DNA of 64,000 nucleotides, from positions 3,968,001-4,032,000 of the forward strand of contig OX940871.1 of assembly GCA_954871525.1 (NCBI GenBank). The letters are read 5' to 3'. Positions 58,100 to 64,000 of this stretch are shown here, one piece after another. Under the pieces are notes generated by a model, which made no database searches, was not told the DNA's origin, and was given only the letters and a program-made list of their open reading frames with translations. The position numbers and the translations under genes are program-made. The stretch's first letter is position 1. Each line of letters begins with the position of its first letter. The stretch is from Parietaria judaica (lineage: Eukaryota; Streptophyta; Magnoliopsida; Rosales; Urticaceae).

Positions 58100-60035
58100 T
58101 TTTTTTTTGAAAGCAATTTGATTTCATTCAATCAAACAAGTTGGGGAGAAAAATCCCTCAACACCGTTGCTACAAGCCACTCCGGGCAATAAGGACACAT
58201 AAGGTCCGGTACAAAAGAAGAGAGACGTCTCTTAGCCAAAGCATTGGCCACCTCGTTACAGTCCCGTGGAACCCATGTCCACTCTCCGGTCCCGCCTAGT
58301 TCACGGCCGAGCTCCCGCACCTCCGCAATAATCGGGCCTTGCAAGCCCAACGAGTCTCGTGCCATGGTGAGGTGGGAGGCCCGCAAGCAATCCGTCTCGG
58401 CATACTCGATCTTCCACCCCCGTTCGCGGGCAAAGAGAAGCCCTCTCCGCATCGCAATGCACTCACCGGTAAGTGCCGAATCGACATGGTCTACCAAGGA
58501 AGCCAAGACTCCCATAACCCGACCGTGGTGGTCTCGGACAACCGCTCCCACCGCTGCCCGTCCCGTTTCCCTGTCCCATGCCGCATCTACGTTGAGCTTG
58601 AGGCTCCCCGCAGCCGGCCCGGACCAAGCCCTCGGTACCTCCTCCCTCGGCAAGCGGTGGTTCTCCGTCGTGTGTGCACACCGCTTGTAACTTGTGAACC
58701 ATCCGTCGACTTCTTCCACCCAAGTCTCTGAGGCCCGTACGCGGTGCTCGAAGAGGCGAAGGTTGCGGTCGGACCACGCCGCCCAAATAAGCCCGCAAAA
58801 GAGCTCGAAGTTCGGTTTGGAAAGACTCTCGAGCGCCCGGTAGCACAATTCCTGAAACGGGATCTCCCCCGTCTTTTCCACCCACCGGTGGATCGTAGAT
58901 GATGCCCAAATGGCCTTGGCCCTCTCACACCCCCAAACGGCATGTAAGGCGTCCTCTGGGAGCGCCCCGCAAAAGTTACAAAAGGGTAGAACGTCTACCC
59001 CTCGGATCCGAAGTGCCCCGTTGGTCGGAAGAGCTTCCGACCACGCGCGCCACACTATGTGCTTCACTTTCGCGGGGATCGTCGTGCCCCACAAAGCTTT
59101 CCACCAATTTGGCTCCCCTTTTCCTGAGCCCGAAGGTCCGCTCCGTGCTTCCGACCTAGCTAGTCGGTAACCGGACCGCACCGAGTAGACCCCATTGTCT
59201 TCGTGGTGCCAGACAAGCCGATCTGGACCCTTCCCCACCGGGATCCTCAAGACAGCCTCTGCATCGTAGGGGGTTAAGAGGGCCTCAACCCGAGAGAGGT
59301 CCCAATGGTCGTGGGAGACTAGATCGGCTACCTGCCATGGATACCCGTCGTCTGGAGCCTCCGAAGTGGCACAGAAAGCCCCAGGCCGTGGGATCCAAGG
59401 TTGGCCGTGAACCCGTACGTTGCCGTCCCCGATTTGCCATCTCGTGCCGCGTCTAAGCAAGTCACGTCCCCAACACAGACTCTTGCAAAGGAACGAAGGG
59501 CGTCCCCTGCATTTGAAGTCGAGGATCGAGGTGTCGGGATAGTACTTAGCTTTAAGAATCCGCGCTAAGAGACAACCGGGGTTTTGGATGATCCGCCACG
59601 AAAGCCGTGCTATGAGGGCCCGGTTGAAATCACCCATGTCCTTGAAGCCCAAACCACCTTCCCCTTTCGGCTTTGCGAGAACGTCCCATCTTCGCCAATG
59701 GATCTTTCTCGACTCCTCCGACCCGCCCCACCAAAACCGAGCAGTAGTAGCGTGAAGATCTTTGATGGTGCGGACGGGGAGCCGGAAAAGACTCATGAGA
59801 TAGGTAGGGATGGCTTGCACCACTGATTTGATCAAGACTTCCCGTCCCCCGGCCGAGAAGAGCTTCGCTTTCCACGTCCCAAGATGCTTCTTGACTCGGC
59901 TCGTGATCTTGCTAAAGACTGCACACTTGTTTTGGCCGACGTGTACCGGAAGCCCGAGATAAGACTCGAGGTCCGAAACGGACCGCATACCAAGCGCCCG
60001 TGAGATGGAACAGCCATGTGCCTCGGCCACATTAC
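58100..60035 (-). mobile_element. 5'-truncated LINE, copy B, almost identical to copy A
   Basis: Reverse orientation: T-run at 58100-58108, then the 3' UTR and ORF2 back to the codon matching position 2231 of copy A. The reading frame (stop at 58132) covers the last part of the reverse transcriptase, the zinc segment and RNase H. Against copy A I see one amino-acid change (PWQVADL for PWRVADL) and one silent change (AGA for CGA in MRRGLLF), about two bases in 1.9 kb. No target duplication is clear. It separates P450 gene 3 from its upstream region. Confidence 0.92.
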
Positions 60036-60084
60036 CATACCGATATGTCGATATCATTATCATACCGATCAAAGACGAAGAAAA

Positions 60085-60741
60085 ATGCTCGACATAGCCA
60101 TAACCGTGCTCGCTCTCCTCATCGGAGTATTCTATGCAGTACTCAATCCCTTCATGAGAACTCGCCGGCGGCTGCCACCTGGACTGACGCCTCTGCCCAT
60201 CGTAGGAAACCTCCACTTGCTGGGTACATTGCCGCACCGCGCGCTGCGAGCGCTGGCACTCAAGCATGGCCCTATAATGCGCATCCGCCTGGGCAGCGTC
60301 AGCACAGTCGTGATCTCGCCCCCGGCTGCGGTGGAGCAGGTTCTGAAGGCCCATGACAGCGCCTTCGCGAACCGGCCGAGCATGGTGGCCGTGGAGCACC
60401 TCAACTACGGCCGCCGCGGCATCGCGTTCACCGAGTACGGGCCGTACTGGCGGGGCGTGAGGAAGCTCTACACGCTGCATCTACTGACGGGGGCGCGGGT
60501 GGATTCGTTCGCCTCGCTGCGGCGGGGAGAGGTGCTACGGGCGGTGGAGGGGCTGAGAGAGGCGGCAGTAGCCAGGGAGGCGGTTGACCTGAGCGAGAGG
60601 GTCAGCGACGTGGTGGAGGAGGTTACTTTCGGGATGATGGCGGGTGTGTACTTCAGGGGGCTGGCGAAGGAGGGGATGCGGCTGGTGGGGGCTTTCAATC
60701 TGGCAAATTACGTGCCTTTCCTCGGCCTGTTTGATCTTCAG
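60085..60741 (+). CDS. Cytochrome P450, CYP736A-like, gene 3, exon 1
   Basis: 219 codons ending at the conserved DLQ/GT donor. Close to exon 1 of gene 2: N-terminal helix, RLPPGLTPLPIVGNLH (GPT is GLT here), EHLNYGRRGIAFTEYGPYWRGVRKL and AFNLANYVPFLGLFDLQ. It is five codons shorter than gene 2, having lost residues in the stretch before YFRGLAKEG. Exon 2 with the heme-binding loop is not in the window. The intron resembles that of gene 2 up to about 61680 and continues through a MULE and a Copia element to the window end. Whether the gene is complete is open. LINE B sits 50 bp before the ATG. Confidence 0.85.
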
Positions 60742-60956
60742 GTACGGAAACAAAAAAACCACGGGTGTGATCGGAAGCATTTTGGAAAATGATTTTGCGT
60801 TTAGAGAAAATGAAAATGAAAACATTAGAGATGTTTTCAGTTTGAAAAATTAAAAATTGAAATTATAAATTCTAACAAAATATTAAAAGATCACATTGAC
60901 ATATAAATTTTGTTATATACATGTACATATTTATATTCCAAAGCAGCGACATCCAT

Positions 60957-60989
<33 letters not shown>

Positions 60990-61814
60990 TGCATATTATT
61001 TCTTCATAATATGAATCATCGACTATCCTATTTTATGTTGAATTCATATTATATTATTTAATTTAATTTTTGCATGGTGTATTTTTTTTTTTTTTGTTTA
61101 TTTACATGCATTTGACCTTAGACAAAGAGCAAGGAGGATATGAAGCACTGCTGGGTAGACCATGGCTCCAACCAGGGCAGTTCATGACTGGGCTAATAAA
61201 AAACAGTCTAAAGATTATAATTAATTTATTTTTAAAATCAATTTAACAAATAAAATAAAACACTATTTTCTTTTTTCTTTTTAAAATACAGTGTTACAAT
61301 ATAATAATCAATCATTTTCAAAACCTTTTTATAAAGTTTTTTTTGAAAAAATTAAAAACAAAAACACAAAATGAAAATACATCTCATTGTCAAATTTTAC
61401 GGGTAGATCGATAACGGATTAGTATACCGATAACATATGGGTATACTTACGGGTATTTTGTAAACATTGGATCTGAAATTTTGGATTTTTACGGGACGTT
61501 TGTTACATTCAATCTACAAACTATAAATAAAGTACAAACAGGTTTTCTAGTACACTGTACGATCAACAATTTTCAGTCCAATATCAAACGATGGAAAACT
61601 CTTACTATATCATTTGTTCTTTCCAAAAATAGGTATACAATTACTGTGTTGATTTATTGTGTGTGTATCTCAGTTTCCATAAATAAACTATTTATGGATA
61701 TATCAGTAAGGACTCGCTGTATCCAAGTGGACAACCGTTTTCTCCGCTTTTGAAAATTAAAGTGCGCAAAATACCCTTCAATTTTTAAAACGGTACGGAT
61801 TAATAAAAAATAAA
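60742..61814 (+). other. Start of P450 gene 3 intron
   Basis: AT-rich, with a TA microsatellite at about 60963-60989. Segments such as TTTACGGGTAGATCGATAAC and GATTTATTGTGTGTGT match the intron of gene 2 near 42003 and 42299. Confidence 0.55.
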
Positions 61815-62281
61815 GGGATAATAGCGGCATAAGTCCTCAACCTTTACTCAAGTGGGGCGGCATAGCCCTAACCTCATTTAATAGAGGTATAAGCACCAAA
61901 AGATAATTTCTGTCCATATTTGACTAACGGAATTAGTCAACGTTTGCGTGGTCAGCTTCTCGTCAACGTGGACGCCACATAGTCCGACATGTCACCATAC
62001 ATGTCATCTTCGCGTCATCAAATTTAATGCAAAATTAATTGAATCCCTCCATCACCCTTAATTTTGCATTAAATTTGATGACACGAGGATGACGTGTATG
62101 GTGACATGTCGGATTACGTGGCGTCCACGTTGACGAGAAGCTGACCGCGCAAACGTTGACTACTTCCGTTAGTCAAATATGGACGGAAATCATCTTTTGG
62201 TACTTATACCGCTATTAAATGGGGTTGGGGCTATGCCGCCCCAATTGAGTAAAGGTTGAGAACTTATGCCGCTATTATCCC
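61815..62281. mobile_element. Mutator-like foldback MITE with 9-bp TSD
   Basis: Both ends read inward as GGGATAATAGCGGCATAAGT. AAAAATAAA is duplicated exactly at 61806-61814 and 62282-62290. The two halves are an almost perfect inverted repeat around about 62050. The nested unit at 14155-14547 is a relative. Confidence 0.88.
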
Positions 62282-62574
62282 AAAAATAAACGAATCCAGG
62301 CTTTAAACCTAGTTTACACCTCGATCCTCACAAAAAAAATCAAAATAGCTAGATAATATGAAAGTAACAGTAAGTTAATTTAGCCTGAAAAAAAAAACAC
62401 AAAGTTAATTAAATATTAGAGTACATATCACACAAATTAAACATTTGAAAAAAATAAATAAACTAAAAACAGGTATAACAAACCGGCTTCCGGGAATATC
62501 AAGCTCGCCAGAATTATGAAGTCGTAAGCAATGACGTGGTAATCTTGCTGAGCAAGTTTGTTTTTATCTTCAAG

Positions 62575-62730
62575 TGTTATTATTATAGTTACTTGGCTAT
62601 CTTCATGTAAGGGTAAGATAGTCTTTTTATAAGTGTTGCTATGCCTATGAAAAAGCATCATATATGATCACCTCCAAAATTTGTACTCCTTTCTCTCCAT
62701 AATCAGATTCTCTAATATTCTCTTTCAAGC

Positions 62731-62795
<65 letters not shown>

Positions 62796-62879
62796 AAGAG
62801 TGTTCTTTTTGAACTCGTGAGTGGTGGTTTAACTTCTTAGTATTTGTGGCAAAAGTTCCAAAAATATTTTGAACTAACA
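62575..62879 (+). mobile_element. 5' LTR of a Copia element
   Basis: 305 bp from TGTTATTATT to GAACTAACA. Two bases later TGATATCAGAGC (62882-62893) is a near match to the initiator-Met tRNA primer site (TGGTATCAGAGC), as in plant Copia elements. The LTR holds a TA repeat. The element continues past the window end. Confidence 0.8.
62729..62790. repeat. TA microsatellite within the Copia LTR
   Basis: About 30 TA units in a row; likely to vary in length between individuals and to be hard to assemble. Confidence 0.9.
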
Positions 62880-63022
62880 TTTGATATCAGAGCGGGGTTG
62901 TCGTTATTGTTAAGTCTCTTGAAATTCTTAGTATGCTCTGTGGTTGCGGTTCTGACTGATCTTCCACATCAGAAACGATTGCTTGAGATTTTACAGTGCG
63001 AGTTCCCTTTATGCCGAAGTAC

Positions 63023-64000
63023 ATGGAGTCGTCAAGCAAATCAACCGGAGGAAACGTTACGCTGCAGTACCCGATGCTAACGAAGAGCAACTACGCGGTG
63101 TGGGCGCTGAAGATGCGAGTAAACCTGCAGGCGCAAGGAGTCTGGGAGGCCGTACAAGACGGAGATGTCGAAGCACACGAGGATAGGATGGCTCTCGCCG
63201 CCATCTATCAAGGAGTTCCGGAAGATGTCCTTCTCATGATCGGCGAGAAGGATTCCGCAAAGAAGGCGTGGGAGATGTTGCGGACGATGCACATGGGCGC
63301 AGAACGCGTCTGAGAAGCTAAGATTCAAACATTGAAGTGCGAGTTCGAGGTTCTCCGTATGAGAGACGGTGAATCCGTGTACGAGTTCGCTATGAAGCTT
63401 CCATCTCTTGCAACGGGTATCCGCTCACTAGGCGAACAGGTGGACGAGACCACTGTAGTCAAGAAATTCTTGAGATCTGTGACTCAGAGATACATGCAAA
63501 TCGTGACGTCGATCGAGCAGTTCGGCGACCTCAAGACTATGTCAGTCGAGGAGGTTGTCGATCGTCTAAAAGTCCACGAGGAGAGGCTTCGGGGCTATGG
63601 CAACAGAGACGAGGAGAAATACCTCCTGCTCACGCATGAAGAATGGAAGGCTAAGCAGAAGTGGAACCAGCGAGAAGGTTCTTCTTCAAGCTCGTCGAGT
63701 CGCAACAGATACGGCAGCGAGAGCCGTGGACGTGGTAGAGGCCGAGGTCGAGGACGAGGACGTGGTCGCGACCAGCGTGGTCGAGGCAGTAGCACTCCCC
63801 GCAAAGACGACGCCACCCACAAGAACAAGAGCACAGTAAAGTGCTATAATTGCCAGAAGTATGGTCACTATGCAAATGAGTGTCATACAAAGAACCGCGA
63901 CGAACAAGCGAATCTAGTGAGATTCGATGACGACGAGCACGCACTTATGTTCGCCGAGGTGATGGTGGATTTAAGTAGCAACGAGCACGACGACCAGGAT
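63023..64000 (+). pseudogene. Copia gag with a premature stop, runs off the window
   Basis: Capsid protein of a Copia retrotransposon. From the ATG at 63023 it reads MESSSKSTGGNVTLQYPMLT and NYAVWALKMRVNLQAQGVWEAV (DUF4219/UBN2-type gag). Codon 97 is TGA (63311-63313), where relatives have Arg in R-V-R-E-A-K, consistent with CGA to TGA decay. The frame is then open to the window end: TVVKKFLRSV, an RG-rich stretch (about residues 230-255) and a CCHC knuckle CYNCQKYGHYANEC. Protease, integrase and reverse transcriptase would lie beyond 64000. Confidence 0.88.

Noticed and set aside
58132..60480. A 782-codon minus-strand frame joining P450-like DNA to a LINE protein
   Set aside because: The first part is the antisense strand of P450 gene 3 exon 1 and its leader. 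It meets the LINE frame by chance at the insertion point. It is not a fusion gene.
63595..63944. Small frames over the RG-rich part of the Copia gag
   Set aside because: They are shadows of the Arg-Gly repeat coding region; the gag frame explains the sequence.
1..64000. CRISPR arrays, operons, bacterial-style promoters or ribosome binding sites
   Set aside because: The window is plant nuclear DNA. The tandem repeats present (53, 61 and 99 bp) have no unique spacers.

Overview
The window is nuclear DNA of a flowering plant, most likely a eudicot. The evidence is multi-exon genes with GT-AG introns, GC-rich exons in very AT-rich spacers, plant-specific families (ALMT channel, APCB1-like protease, CYP736A-like P450s) and a dense load of plant transposons. 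I cannot name the species.

Layout. 1-4173: 3' part of a LINE with an intact ORF2. 7470-10491: six-exon ALMT9-type vacuolar anion channel. 10713-10960: decayed nuclear copy of plastid rpl16. 11774-15816: transposon block, including a 3.2 kb Mutator-type foldback element. 17029-20734: twelve-exon PP2A scaffold (A) subunit. 20735-25286: spacer with a duplicated segment, MITEs and a RING-type relic. 25287-29411 (minus): nine-exon membrane-anchored aspartic protease like APCB1. 30579-31320: solo LTR. 32140 to the end: a tandem cluster of CYP736A-like P450s. It holds two complete two-exon genes (32140-35391 and 41300-48547), a third whose second exon lies beyond the window (from 60085), and three exon 1 relics. 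Between and inside these genes sit solo LTRs, MULE and hAT MITEs, LINEs and the 5' end of a Copia element.

The single-copy genes are unrelated housekeeping or physiology genes: vacuolar malate/chloride flux, phosphatase assembly and proteolysis. The P450 cluster is one locus grown by tandem duplication and reshaped by transposons. Gene 2 carries a 4 kb LINE inside a MULE inside its intron. Gene 3 has a 1.9 kb LINE in its leader or promoter. A piece of gene 1-type intron lies downstream of gene 2.

The most unusual object is at 42600-46604: a LINE whose 5' end is a tRNA-Arg(ACG) sequence with what looks like a Pol III trailer. A 10-bp target-site duplication and the reconstructed empty site show that tRNA and LINE entered as one unit. 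The window also holds two LINE copies that differ by only about two bases over 1.9 kb, which implies very recent activity. A set of foldback elements shares GGG..CGGC ends and 9-bp target duplications. Coordinates of exons and element ends were read by eye from splice motifs, reading frame and duplications.
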